The translations under genes and the position numbers were made by a program. From contig DYIY01000011.1 in the NCBI GenBank assembly GCA_020723405.1, positions 1 to 64,000 on the forward strand: a DNA stretch of 64,000 nucleotides. Direction: 5' to 3'. The notes beneath the pieces were generated by a model. The model was not told the origin of the DNA. It ran no database searches and saw only the letters and a program-made list of their open reading frames with translations. This document shows positions 34,463 to 43,732 of the stretch, in pieces (the first letter of the stretch is position 1; each line of letters starts with the position of its first letter). The stretch comes from Thiobacillus denitrificans. Lineage in GTDB: Bacteria; Pseudomonadota; Gammaproteobacteria; Burkholderiales; Thiobacillaceae.

Positions 34463-37036
34463 TCAGAAATGGTGTTGCCAGGACAGGGACAAAGCCCCCG
34501 TGCGGCCCGCCTGATAGCCGTTGTAGTCGCCGGCGAGGGGTTGCAGCCACTCGGCGGCGAACTGCTCCTTGCCATTGCGGTAGGTGAAGCCCAGGCCCCC
34601 GTCCCAGAAACGGCCACCGTAATTGCCCGGGAAGTCCGCCGTGTTGGTCAGGGGATGGGTGTCGTCGAACTCGCCCTGGATCATGCCCTGCTCCGAATAC
34701 AGCAGGCGGGCCGAGATGGACCAGCGCCGGCTCAAGGCCAGGCTGGCCCAGGTGCTGGCGTGGAACTGGTCCCCCAGGGCATAGCCCTGGTCGTTGCTCT
34801 TTTCCAGATGGCGAACCAGGCCCGCCTGGGCGCCCCAGGTCCAGCCATCGAAATGGTTCAGCCAGGTGAGGCTGGCGGACAGGTCCCAGGTGCCGCTGCC
34901 CAGTTGCATGCCGTAGTCCAGGAAACCGGACTCCTGCTGGTGGGTGCGGCGGAAGGTGAGATCCGTGGCCCCGGTGGGAATACCCAGGCCCAGGGCGCCG
35001 ATCAGTTCGTGGCGGGGCGTGGCCAGCCAGCGCATGAGCAGGCCGGCTTCGCTGTCCCCCAGGCCGCCGCTGCCATGGTCGCCATGGGCCGAGTGGGGGT
35101 CGAAGACGGCGCCGTCCAGGGTGCGCACTCCCATGGACATGTCGTGGTAGTGGGTCATCACCATGACATTGAGCCAGTCGGCGGGGGCATACATCAACTC
35201 CAGCATGTGCATGCCCATGTGCATCTTGCCAGGCACGCTGGAACAGTCCCCGGCGGGCCGGCAGCCCCGGGCCAGCACCTGGGCGTCACCCACCGTATCC
35301 GAGCCGTGGCGGATGTTGCCGTCCTGGCGGCTGAAGTCGTAGCGGTAGCCGAGCATGAGGGCGCCTGGCCGGGCCATGAAGTGGGCGTTATCCACCCCGG
35401 CCGGGGCCGGCTGTCCAACTCGGGCGCCATGGTCATGGTCCGTGTGATGTTCGTGGTCCCCCCCCGGGTCTGCATCGGCCCCGTCTCCTTCCAGGCTGGT
35501 GCGCAGGGTGACGGAGAACATGAGGGCCTTCTGGTCGGCAAAGGACGCTTCGCCGCCCCCGCCCCATTTCAGATTGCCGCCCTGGCGGGTGTAGTCCAGC
35601 CCCGCTTCCAACACCAGGTTGTCATCGAGCCGCTTGCTCAGGGACAGGCCGGCGCTGAGGGCGCCGTAGGCGGCCAGGCGGGCATCGCTGGAGAAGTTGG
35701 CCGGGAGCAGGCCAGGGTCGAAGTAGGTGGTGCCCAGGTAATCGCCGGTGTCTGGATCGAAATGGTTGGTCACATAGGCCTGGTTGGAGATCAGATAGGG
35801 GACATAGAAGTCCGCTGCACTCTGACTGTAGTAGCGAACCCGCGGGGTCAGCCGCCAGCCGCCGCCCAGATTCTGGCGCCACTCTCCTTCCAAGGTATGG
35901 GCCCGGATGCCCCAGTCATCCCGATTGTGCCGATAACCCAAGCTCACGGCCGCCTTCAAACCGGGCAGATATTGCAGGTAGCGATTGTCCCAAACCCATT
36001 GCCGGCGCTTGTCCGGCCGCTGTTCCAGGAAGGCCCGCACCTCGCCGTAGTAGCCACCTGGAGGTGCCAGGGATTGCTGCTCCGGATCGAGGAAGGCGAT
36101 CTCCACCGCCTTGTAGGGATTCTCCAGATAGCCGCTGCTACGCACCATGCTCAGGCTGGTCTGGAAGCGGGACTGGCGGTTGAGCACCTGGGTCAGGCTC
36201 ACACCGGGATTCCAGTCACGACGCTCCCCGTCCAGACGGGCCCCACCGGACGGCAGTAGGGTGAGCTGATCCTGGAATAGGGCCCGATAGACGTAGCCCT
36301 GGGTGTCATGGTCCAAAAGGGCAGCGATGTCGGAACGGGTGTGGGACAACCCCAGCCCCAAGGTGGTGAGCCGGTTGTTCATATCCCAGCGCCCCCCCAC
36401 GCTCAGCCAGCGGGACCCGAAATCCCGTTCGTCGGAAACGCCCAGGCCCACATCCAGGCTGAAGGCTTCCCAGTCCCGGGTCAGGCGGGTATCGAACTGG
36501 CGGCGGGTCTCCGGCGAGGCGGATGACAGGGTGTGCACCAGCTTGTTGTCCAGGCCCCCGGTCAGGGTGCCGTACTGATCCACATTCAGGGGGCGCATCT
36601 GGCTGTCGAAATATAGCCCCCCCGTCACGTAGGGCGAGGCGCTGGACACCCCGTCCAGCGCAGAAGATCGGTTGCCATACAGGGACGAGGGTGCCGTGGC
36701 GATGGGCGTTGCCCCCGACCAGGTGTCCTGGCTGAAGCCCAGACGCAGCTTCAGACGGTCCCCCAGGCCCAGGTTGGCCTCGGCGGACAGGCTGTCGGCA
36801 TGGAGAGGGTCATAGGCGCTCAACACGCTGCCCAGATCCCGCACGGCCTCCTGATACCAGCCGTAGTGCAGGGCCATCTCGCCCACCTCCTCCGCCTGGG
36901 CCGGCCCCGCCAGGCCCGGCAGGGCCAGAGCGGCGGTGGCCAGGGCCCGCAGACGGGGCGAAGCGGTCGGCACGGCCCGGGCCGGTCGGCCGGGAAACAC
37001 ATAGCGGACCAGGAGTCGCCGGGCCAGGCGGCCCAT
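34463..37036 (-). CDS. DUF3570-type outer-membrane beta-barrel protein, double domain (857 aa)
   Basis: A signal region ends around residue 45 (ATAALALPGLAGPAQA). Residues ~50-540 match DUF3570, a barrel with long alternating aromatic strands (for example YGNRSSALDGVSSASPYVTG). A His-rich linker follows (DHEHHTDHDHG) and a second barrel-like domain of about 280 residues with MHMGMHMLELMYAPADW, THYHDMSMGV, and a final aromatic strand ending LSWQHHF, typical of outer-membrane proteins. Start is uncertain: ATG 37036, or GTG 37069. DUF3570 genes usually sit with DUF4266 and ApbE genes, as here. Confidence 0.8.
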   Translation of the reverse strand: MGRLARRLLVRYVFPGRPARAVPTASPRLRALATAALALPGLAGPAQAEEVGEMALHYGWYQEAVRDLGSVLSAYDPLHADSLSAEANLGLGDRLKLRLGFSQDTWSGATPIATAPSSLYGNRSSALDGVSSASPYVTGGLYFDSQMRPLNVDQYGTLTGGLDNKLVHTLSSASPETRRQFDTRLTRDWEAFSLDVGLGVSDERDFGSRWLSVGGRWDMNNRLTTLGLGLSHTRSDIAALLDHDTQGYVYRALFQDQLTLLPSGGARLDGERRDWNPGVSLTQVLNRQSRFQTSLSMVRSSGYLENPYKAVEIAFLDPEQQSLAPPGGYYGEVRAFLEQRPDKRRQWVWDNRYLQYLPGLKAAVSLGYRHNRDDWGIRAHTLEGEWRQNLGGGWRLTPRVRYYSQSAADFYVPYLISNQAYVTNHFDPDTGDYLGTTYFDPGLLPANFSSDARLAAYGALSAGLSLSKRLDDNLVLEAGLDYTRQGGNLKWGGGGEASFADQKALMFSVTLRTSLEGDGADADPGGDHEHHTDHDHGARVGQPAPAGVDNAHFMARPGALMLGYRYDFSRQDGNIRHGSDTVGDAQVLARGCRPAGDCSSVPGKMHMGMHMLELMYAPADWLNVMVMTHYHDMSMGVRTLDGAVFDPHSAHGDHGSGGLGDSEAGLLMRWLATPRHELIGALGLGIPTGATDLTFRRTHQQESGFLDYGMQLGSGTWDLSASLTWLNHFDGWTWGAQAGLVRHLEKSNDQGYALGDQFHASTWASLALSRRWSISARLLYSEQGMIQGEFDDTHPLTNTADFPGNYGGRFWDGGLGFTYRNGKEQFAAEWLQPLAGDYNGYQAGRTGALSLSWQHHF

Positions 37037-37070
37037 GGCGTACCACAAGCCAGCGCAGAGTCGATTCACG

Positions 37071-37343
37071 TCAGTAGCAGCCACAGCCGGACACCTCCGC
37101 ACCCGCGCCACTGGCGGTGGCTTCCCGACTCATGCGTACGTGATCCCGCCAGGCCCTATCCTGGGGATTGCTTTCCAGGGCCATCTCCGGACGGGCCAGG
37201 TCGCCCCTTTGCCAGGGCTCCACGCTGCTGCATCCGGTGAGAAGCGCCAGGAGCACGCTCCCCGCCAGCCAGGTGCGGCCGCACCAGGAAAACGACGCGA
37301 AAAATGACGCGCGAGTCCCTTCACACACGCCGTCAAACGTCAT
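37071..37343 (-). CDS. DUF4266 small lipoprotein
   Basis: 90-residue protein with a lipoprotein signal (LAGSVLLALLTGC at residues ~25-37) and the DUF4266 core SVEPWQRGDLARPEMALESN, ending with the Cys-Gly-Cys tail SGCGCY. Such lipoproteins are encoded with DUF3570 barrels and ApbE, suggesting one envelope complex; possible role in metal or redox handling at the surface is inference. It precedes the barrel gene with only a few bases between. Confidence 0.88.
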   Translation of the reverse strand: MTFDGVCEGTRASFFASFSWCGRTWLAGSVLLALLTGCSSVEPWQRGDLARPEMALESNPQDRAWRDHVRMSREATASGAGAEVSGCGCY

Positions 37344-37440
37344 GGATTGACCTCTCCTTTGCCCAGCAGGGGCCACCCGATGGACCGCTGAACAGCCCTG
37401 CCGACCCACGGCCCCTGCCTCCTCCCCGCCAGGCACGGGA

Positions 37441-37887
37441 TTACTTGTTCTGTTTGGTGACGATGGTGGTGCCGGTATGGGCGCCGGCGCCGTTGTTGCC
37501 GGTCATGCAGTGATAGGACAGGGTGTAGTTCTCGGTGCCGGTAGCCGATTTCAGCACGAACACGTCGTACACGCCGGCACCGCCGTTCACATACACCAGG
37601 GGACTGTAGGTGGTGTCGCCGTCCACCGCGTCGGTACTGGCCGTGGCTGCCGAGCCCTTCTTCACCGAGACACTGACCAGGGGGCTGGCCACCGGGCTGT
37701 TGTCCTTGACCTGAGCGGTCAGGGAAAGGGGTGCACCGTTGCCGTCATCGGAACAGGTCACCTGGTAGTAATCGACGGCGGAAGCGGCGGAGCCCAGGGA
37801 ATCGGTCTTGTCATGGGCCCCGGCGGCGCCGGCCAGGATGAGGGAGAACACGCCAAGCAAGGCGGGGCGTTTCAGGGAAACAGACAT
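37441..37887 (-). CDS. Secreted protein of unknown function (148 aa)
   Basis: Signal peptide to about residue 24 (SLILAGAAGA). The predicted mature chain begins HDKTDSLGSAA, giving an N-terminal His. The rest resembles a small beta domain (PLSLTAQVKDNSPVASPL, GAGVYDVFVLKSATGTENYTL), with two Cys likely in a disulphide. Together with the next gene it is transcribed leftwards towards the lipoprotein and barrel genes. No known family. Confidence 0.72.
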   Translation of the reverse strand: MSVSLKRPALLGVFSLILAGAAGAHDKTDSLGSAASAVDYYQVTCSDDGNGAPLSLTAQVKDNSPVASPLVSVSVKKGSAATASTDAVDGDTTYSPLVYVNGGAGVYDVFVLKSATGTENYTLSYHCMTGNNGAGAHTGTTIVTKQNK

Positions 37888-37956
37888 GGGGGGTTCCTTT
37901 CTGAACAGAAATGGCGAAGTCGATCTGAATCGAGGAGGTCCGGAAAATCCGGGCCT

Positions 37957-38697
37957 TCAACGCCACACGTCCGGAATGGGCAGATTGGCATCAATATCCG
38001 CCGCCGAGGGCGAAACCGTCAGATCCAGGCCATTGCCGCAGGTAATGGGCAGGGGGTTCAGGGACTGATCCCGGTTGACGAACATGACGGCGGGATCGCC
38101 CACACCCTGGACACCGTATTGAATGCCCTTGGAGGCATAGCGGGAACCATTGTTGGGTATCCACAGGCTCACTTTGGACTTGCGCAAGGTGGGCACTTGC
38201 AGATTGCAGATGTCGGCGATGGCGATTTCCACCACCAGGCGTTTCACGCAACTGTCGGCCACAAAGTTGGGCGCGGTCATCTCGAAGCTCACCCGGCCCT
38301 GGAGCTTGGCGTCCAGGTAGCCTTCGTGGCCGCTGAAGCCCACGGTGTTGCCGTCAGTGTCCTTCTTGTCCTGCTGGACCTGGAAGATGTGCCGGTCCTG
38401 GATGGCATGCATCAGGCCCGCCAGGCCGCCCTGCTCGACGGCCTCGCTCAGGTCGCCGATGGACGAACCGTCCGACAGGGTCAGCACGGGGGATTGGGTA
38501 GGGAAGACCACGCTCTGGGCGATCACGGGGAGGACCTGGCCTTCGCCCGCCTCACAACCGTGTTCGATCTTCACTGCGTTGTCGTCGGTGCGTCCTTCGG
38601 TGATGGCCGACCTGACAGTGGTGTGGGCCAGGGCAGCGGGCGTCAGAACCAGGGCGGAGACCAGGATCAAGGGACGAAACAGGGGCGGGACGTGCAT
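37957..38697 (-). CDS. Secreted YcnI/DUF1775-like protein (246 aa)
   Basis: Signal peptide residues 1-24 (VSALVLTPAALA). Cleavage would leave HTTVRSAITEG at the N-terminus, as in YcnI-type copper-binding proteins where a mature N-terminal His helps coordinate Cu. The segment EHGCEAGEGQVLPVIAQSVVF near 45-60 fits the family's conserved HGC turn. The rest is a beta-rich domain with three Cys. Copper binding is a family-based inference; not all ligands of characterised YcnI could be confirmed by eye. Confidence 0.62.
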   Translation of the reverse strand: MHVPPLFRPLILVSALVLTPAALAHTTVRSAITEGRTDDNAVKIEHGCEAGEGQVLPVIAQSVVFPTQSPVLTLSDGSSIGDLSEAVEQGGLAGLMHAIQDRHIFQVQQDKKDTDGNTVGFSGHEGYLDAKLQGRVSFEMTAPNFVADSCVKRLVVEIAIADICNLQVPTLRKSKVSLWIPNNGSRYASKGIQYGVQGVGDPAVMFVNRDQSLNPLPITCGNGLDLTVSPSAADIDANLPIPDVWR

Positions 38698-38748
38698 GGC
38701 GTACTCCTCTCGGTGGGGTGGGTTGACGAACCATCGGTCCGTCGCCGA

Positions 38749-38787
38749 CGCGACGATCGCGCCGGTTCAGGCGCCGCGATCGTCGCG
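38749..38787. repeat. Perfect 13-bp inverted repeat
   Basis: CGCGACGATCGCG (38749-38761) and CGCGATCGTCGCG (38775-38787). It sits between the sulfotransferase gene end and the secreted YcnI-like gene start and may terminate the first. A second palindrome TAAATGCGACATTTA lies at 38805-38819. Confidence 0.65.
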
Positions 38788-38834
38788 GCCCCCTCCACTC
38801 CGAGTAAATGCGACATTTAGCCGCATGCCCAGCC

Positions 38835-40373
38835 TCAGCCGTAGCCGAAGCCCGCCACATGGGGCGCCAGGAAGCCCTCGACGGGCGCAAAGAAGGGGGC
38901 GTAGGCCTGCCAGCGACCCACGGCATGACCATAGATCGGCCGGACCGCTTCGGCAAAACTCGGCGTGACGATCTCTCCAGCCCGGGCCTGCTCGTGGAAG
39001 CGGGCCTGGGCCCCCTCCCAGGCCAGACCCAACCAGTCCAGAAGGGGTTCCAGGGTGCCCCGGGGATCGGCGGTCAGGGACTCGTATCGCAGGGGCCGCC
39101 AATCCGGCGTCAGTTCCTGGCTCAGGACATTCCAATGGTCCATGACCGCTGCGTAGAAGCGCACTCCCTCCTGCCAGTCGAGAAAATGATCGGTGAGGGG
39201 CCCCGGCGCAAAGGCCTGCATGAAGCAACTCAGACAGACATCCCGGGGGTCGCGCAGGGCAAACAGGATGGGGGCCCGGGGAAACAGGGCACGGATGAAG
39301 CCCAGGTTCACGGTGTTGAGGGTGGTCTTGTCCAGCAAGCGCGTGTCCGCCGTACAGCCCGGAAACCAGGCCCGGGCCAGGCGCCAGTAATGGCGGCGCA
39401 GATGCCGCCGGCCGTCGGCCCCCAGCCCCCCCATCCGCTCGCTCCAGTGGCGGCCGTCGGGCGGCGCCAGACGATCCAGTTCCGCCATGGTCTGGGGAAT
39501 GAGGCCGGCTTCGCCGCTGCTGACGATGGTGGAGTGGGCCGCCAGCATCTGCTCCATGAGGGTGGTGCCGGAGCGGTAGAAGCCCATGAGGAAGATCGGA
39601 TCGGCTTGGTCCTCCTCCGGTGGATCGGTCAGGCCGGCGAGCCAGGAGCGGCGGCAATGGGCCTGTTCCCTGAGCATCCAGGCGGCCACCTGGCCTTCTG
39701 TCCGCCGTCCCGGCCGGGCCCTTTGCAGGGCCCCGGCACGGACGAACAAGGGGAATGCCCCCTGGGCATCGCCCTGTTTGTCGAGGACCCGTCCCAATTC
39801 CAGCACAGCCCGGGAATGGACCGCCCCGTGCCGGCTGGCGACAATGCCTTGCAGACGCCTGCGGGCCCCCTCCAGATCCCCGCAACGGGCTTCCAGGCTG
39901 GCCAGCAGGACAGCCGCATTCAGTTCCCCCGGCGCCAGGGCCAGAGCCCGGCCGGCGGACAGGCGGGCGGCCTTGAAGTCGCCGCAGCGCTCCAGGGCCA
40001 GGGCCTTGAGGTGGTGGGCCCGGGCCAGCACCGGCCGGCGGCGCAGGGCCTGTTCGATGGGCGCCAGGGAATCCCGGGCCGCCCCCACCTGCTGCAACTC
40101 CCAGGCCAGATCCAGCAAGGGTGCCGGATCATCCTTGCTGCCCAGGCGCCGCCCCACCAGGCTGGCCGCCTGACGCAGGGTGGCGACGGCCTCCCGTTCC
40201 CGTCCCAGGCGCCCCAGGCAATGGCCCAGACCGGCCAGGGCCGCATCGGCCCCCGGCTCCCGCTCCAGCACCTGCCGGAACAAGGCCGAGGCAGCGCTCA
40301 GATCGCCCTGAAGCAGACATTCGCGGGCCTGGCGAAGCAGGGGTGAGGGCGGGGTTGAAGCCGGTGAGGCCAT
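38835..40373 (-). CDS. TPR-containing sulfotransferase-family protein (512 aa)
   Basis: The N-terminal ~210 residues form TPR-type helix pairs (LLQGDLSAASALFRQVLERE). The C-terminal half is a sulfotransferase fold: PAPS-binding 5' phosphosulfate loop GFYRSGTTLMEQMLAAHS near 265, and the later ALRDPRDVCLSCFMQAF (3'-phosphate loop). Such fusion proteins are common in bacteria making surface polysaccharide, but the acceptor is unknown. Start ATG 40373. It has its own transcription direction toward the secreted proteins. Confidence 0.85.
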   Translation of the reverse strand: MASPASTPPSPLLRQARECLLQGDLSAASALFRQVLEREPGADAALAGLGHCLGRLGREREAVATLRQAASLVGRRLGSKDDPAPLLDLAWELQQVGAARDSLAPIEQALRRRPVLARAHHLKALALERCGDFKAARLSAGRALALAPGELNAAVLLASLEARCGDLEGARRRLQGIVASRHGAVHSRAVLELGRVLDKQGDAQGAFPLFVRAGALQRARPGRRTEGQVAAWMLREQAHCRRSWLAGLTDPPEEDQADPIFLMGFYRSGTTLMEQMLAAHSTIVSSGEAGLIPQTMAELDRLAPPDGRHWSERMGGLGADGRRHLRRHYWRLARAWFPGCTADTRLLDKTTLNTVNLGFIRALFPRAPILFALRDPRDVCLSCFMQAFAPGPLTDHFLDWQEGVRFYAAVMDHWNVLSQELTPDWRPLRYESLTADPRGTLEPLLDWLGLAWEGAQARFHEQARAGEIVTPSFAEAVRPIYGHAVGRWQAYAPFFAPVEGFLAPHVAGFGYG

Positions 40374-40541
40374 GGCGATGAACCTTGCTGGAAGGGGCCA
40401 GGGGATTCTGCCAGCAAGGCCCATCCCGGCGGGAGCTGCGACCTTATGCCGCATTTACCAGCGCGCGCCGCAAGCCGTAGTTTCTGCCCCGCCTGTCAGG
40501 TCTCGGCAATTCTGCCTTCCCCCCTTTTCTGGAGAATCCCA

Positions 40542-41372
40542 GTGGCTATCAATCTGTCCCGCTCCCTGCTTTTCACCGCCCTCGCCGGCATCGGTTTCGC
40601 CGCCCACGCTGACGATGCCATCGACTTCCGCGACTGGGATGCCGGTGGCAGCGCCCCCGTCCTGAGTGCCGGAGACACGCTCACCGTCTCCGACCACAGC
40701 GTGCTGCGCAGCAACTTCGGCGGCAACCCCGCCCTGCTGGATTCCGCCTGGGCCCACGCCGGTGGCACCCCCTGGTGGAACTTCTACCTGGACGGCAGTG
40801 CGGACGTGACCATCACCGTATCCCAGGCCGATGCCACCCTGGCCTTCGCCCCCGGCATCACCGTGTGGACCTCCGGTGCGGAGCAGTTCAATGGCGGCAC
40901 TTCCAACCATAGCGAGGTTTCCAGCGCGGGTTTCAACGCACCCCACTCCTTCAACGCAGTGGGCCAGATCGGCGATTTCGGCACCTACTGGATGAGCGAC
41001 CCGGGCATGGGCAACATGGTGGAAACCCTGGCCTACGGCTACACCGGCGCCTCCCGTGACGCCAGCGAAACCGGCTGGGGCGAGACCATCGTCCAGGGCG
41101 TCAACGACGTCAGCATCACCGACCTGTACGAACAAGGCATCAGCGGCAGCTGGGGCACCGATGCCAACGGCCTGAGTTTCGTTACCCTCACCTTCAGCGG
41201 CATGCAGGAGGGCTGGTACACCCTCTTCGTCGGCGGCACCGACAACGATCTGGTCAAGAACACCCTGTTCGACATGACCGTGAGCGCCGCCCCGGTGCCC
41301 GAGCCGGAAACCTGGGCCATGTTGCTGGCCGGCCTGGGCCTGCTCGGCCTGCGTGCCCGTCGCCGGGCCTGA
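40542..41372 (+). CDS. PEP-CTERM sorting-domain secreted protein (276 aa)
   Basis: Signal peptide residues ~1-23 (LLFTALAGIGFAAHA). The C-terminus has the sorting signal: PVPEPETWAMLLAGLGLLGL then basic RARRRA, recognised by exosortase (XrtA/EpsH). The mature part is a beta-rich surface domain of unknown type. Start is GTG 40542 with GGAG 7 bases upstream. PEP-CTERM proteins are typical of exopolysaccharide-producing Rhodocyclales. Confidence 0.9.
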   Translation: MAINLSRSLLFTALAGIGFAAHADDAIDFRDWDAGGSAPVLSAGDTLTVSDHSVLRSNFGGNPALLDSAWAHAGGTPWWNFYLDGSADVTITVSQADATLAFAPGITVWTSGAEQFNGGTSNHSEVSSAGFNAPHSFNAVGQIGDFGTYWMSDPGMGNMVETLAYGYTGASRDASETGWGETIVQGVNDVSITDLYEQGISGSWGTDANGLSFVTLTFSGMQEGWYTLFVGGTDNDLVKNTLFDMTVSAAPVPEPETWAMLLAGLGLLGLRARRRA

Positions 41373-41384
41373 TCGCCCGGTATT

Positions 41385-41412
41385 CCGGCAACCGGCCTGG
41401 GCCGGTTGCCGG
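41385..41412 (+). terminator. Hairpin between PEP-CTERM and MauG-like gene
   Basis: Perfect stem CCGGCAACCGGC / GCCGGTTGCCGG with CTGG loop, 12 bases after the stop. No U run follows. Confidence 0.65.
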
Positions 41413-41448
41413 TGATCCGTCCCCCAGCCTGATCCTGCGGAGCCCGTC

Positions 41449-43665
41449 ATGACACGTTGTTCCTCCCCCCGGACCGTTCTGGCCCGGTTGTTCACGCCCC
41501 TTGCCATTTTTCTGACCGGTCTGGCGGCCCCCTCTGCCCTGGCCCATCTGGGCCCCGTGCCCCCCACCCTGAGCGGCGTCGCCACGCCCCCGGTACCAGG
41601 CTTGATCGATGGGGACGATCCCATCGTGGTGGATCTGGGCAAGGCCCTGGTGCTCGGCAAGGCCCTGTTCTGGGATACGGCCGTGGGCAGTGACGGCGTG
41701 GCCTGTGCCACCTGCCACTTCCATGCGGGGGTGGACGCCCGAACCAAGCATCAGGTGGTGCCGGCCGGCCATGCCAGTGCCCTGGCGGGGGCCACGTTCG
41801 AGGGAAGCGACGGGCAGACCCGGGGCTACAACTACGAACTCAAGCGCAGTGATTTCCCCTTGAACCAGACCACCAGCCCCTTGCTGGATACGGTCATGAC
41901 CCGCACCTCAAACGACGTGGTCGGGTCTTCGGGTACCTTCAGCGGCACCTTCATCGACCAGCCGCCCAAGGGCAGCGCCATCGACGACTGTTCCCGGGCC
42001 ATCGACCCGGTCTTCCACGTGGGCTCGGTGGGAACCCGCCGGGTGACCCAGCGCAACGCCCCCACGGTGATCAACGCCGTATTCAATCACCGCCAGTTCT
42101 GGGACGGCCGGGCCAACAACGTGTTCAACGGCAGCAGCGGCTGGGGCGATCGGGACCCCAACGCCGGCGTGTGGGTCAAGAACAGCGACGGCACGGTCAG
42201 CAAGCAACGCCTGAACCTCATCAACTCCGCCCTGGCGTCCCAGGCTCTGGCCCCCCCGGTGAACCCGGTGGAAATGGGCTGCGAAGGCCGGGTCCACGCC
42301 GACCTGGGCCGCAAACTGCTGACCCGGCGCGCCCTGGCCAACCAGGAAGTGCACTGGAACGACAGCGTGCTGGGCTTCTATGCCCGGAGCAAACCCGACA
42401 AACCGATGAACGGCCTCAACACCGACTACTACAGCCTGGTTCGCCAGGCCTTTAACAAGAAATACTGGAATTCCACGGCTCGGGGCCAGTTCGGTTCACC
42501 CAAGACGGTGAACGGCGCGCCGGCACCCCAGCCCTACAGCCAGATGGAAGCCAATTTCGGCATGTTCTTCGCCCTGGCCCTGCAACTCTATGAGACCTCC
42601 CTGGTGTCCTACGAGTCACCCTTCGACCTGAGCGAGCGGGACGAAACCGGTACCCCCATCAGCCTCAGCGCCTCCCAGATCCGCGGCCTGGAGCAATTCG
42701 AAAACGCCCACTGCAATCTGTGCCACCTGGGCCCGGTCTTCACGGCTGCCGCTCTGGACACCAATGCCTCCTTGGTAGAGCAGGACCCCCTGGCCTTCGG
42801 CAGCGACACCTTCTCGGTGGCGGTGTCGCGCAACGTGGTCACCCGCCTGGCCGGCAACAAGGGGGTGGGCATCATCGACACCGGCTTCGCCGCCACCAGC
42901 GTGGCCATGGACGAATGGGACCCGGGTCTGGGCAACGTGGACGATTTCGGCAATCCCCTCTCCTTTGCCGTGCAGTACCTGCAACTGCTGGCCGGCAATA
43001 CCAGCGCCGTGGTGGATGCCACCGTGGCCGACGTGCGGCCCTGCGACTTGCAGACGCCCATCGCCCTGAACCAGAGCCGGACCAATCCGACCATCTTCAC
43101 CCAGACCGACGGCATCCAGCCCCAGAGCCAGTCCAGCGACCATTGCTTCAACAGTCTGGCCGCCTTCGTTCCCACCCCGGCCGCTGCCGCAGCGGAACTG
43201 GCCAAGCCGGAGACCAAGAAGATGCTGCACATCATCGACAGCGCCTTCAAGATTCCCACCCTGCGCAACATCGAACTGACCGGACCCTACATGCACAACG
43301 GCAGCATGGCCTCCCTGGAGGAAGTGGTGGAGTTCTACACCCGGGGCGGCAATTTCGAAGGGGCCAGCAAACAGTTCGGCTTCGTGTTTCCCCAGTCGCA
43401 ACTGGCCTTCGACGAGCAGGGCCGGACGGACATCATCAATTTCCTGAAATCCCTGACCGACGAGCGGGTCCGCTACCAGCGTGCGCCCTTCGACCACCCG
43501 GCCATCCGCATCCCCTACGGCCATGTGGGCGACCATACTGCGCTGGAAGCCGGCAATGGCCTGGGTTCGGATCTGGCTCAGGACGAGTTTCTGGACATTG
43601 CCGCCGTGGGTGCCGATGGTATGCCGACCCCCCTGGCCCCCTTCGCGGATCTTCTCGACCCCTGA
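41449..43665 (+). CDS. Dihaem cytochrome c peroxidase / MauG-like protein (738 aa)
   Basis: Signal peptide residues ~1-32 (TGLAAPSALA), mature chain beginning HLGPVPPTL. Two haem motifs are visible: ACATCHFHAG near residue 84 and CNLCHLGPVF near 425, fitting the cytochrome c peroxidase/MauG family; the second haem region AFKIPTLRNIELTGPYMHNGS carries the family's C-terminal motif. It is longer than typical (about 330-400 aa) because of large insertions. Activity (H2O2 reduction or protein modification) cannot be told. Confidence 0.88.
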   Translation: MTRCSSPRTVLARLFTPLAIFLTGLAAPSALAHLGPVPPTLSGVATPPVPGLIDGDDPIVVDLGKALVLGKALFWDTAVGSDGVACATCHFHAGVDARTKHQVVPAGHASALAGATFEGSDGQTRGYNYELKRSDFPLNQTTSPLLDTVMTRTSNDVVGSSGTFSGTFIDQPPKGSAIDDCSRAIDPVFHVGSVGTRRVTQRNAPTVINAVFNHRQFWDGRANNVFNGSSGWGDRDPNAGVWVKNSDGTVSKQRLNLINSALASQALAPPVNPVEMGCEGRVHADLGRKLLTRRALANQEVHWNDSVLGFYARSKPDKPMNGLNTDYYSLVRQAFNKKYWNSTARGQFGSPKTVNGAPAPQPYSQMEANFGMFFALALQLYETSLVSYESPFDLSERDETGTPISLSASQIRGLEQFENAHCNLCHLGPVFTAAALDTNASLVEQDPLAFGSDTFSVAVSRNVVTRLAGNKGVGIIDTGFAATSVAMDEWDPGLGNVDDFGNPLSFAVQYLQLLAGNTSAVVDATVADVRPCDLQTPIALNQSRTNPTIFTQTDGIQPQSQSSDHCFNSLAAFVPTPAAAAAELAKPETKKMLHIIDSAFKIPTLRNIELTGPYMHNGSMASLEEVVEFYTRGGNFEGASKQFGFVFPQSQLAFDEQGRTDIINFLKSLTDERVRYQRAPFDHPAIRIPYGHVGDHTALEAGNGLGSDLAQDEFLDIAAVGADGMPTPLAPFADLLDP

Positions 43666-43732
43666 CATCACTCCGGACGCGGGGGGCGCCAGCCGCGTGG
43701 ACAAATCAGGCGCCAGGGGCTAGAAAGCGCCT

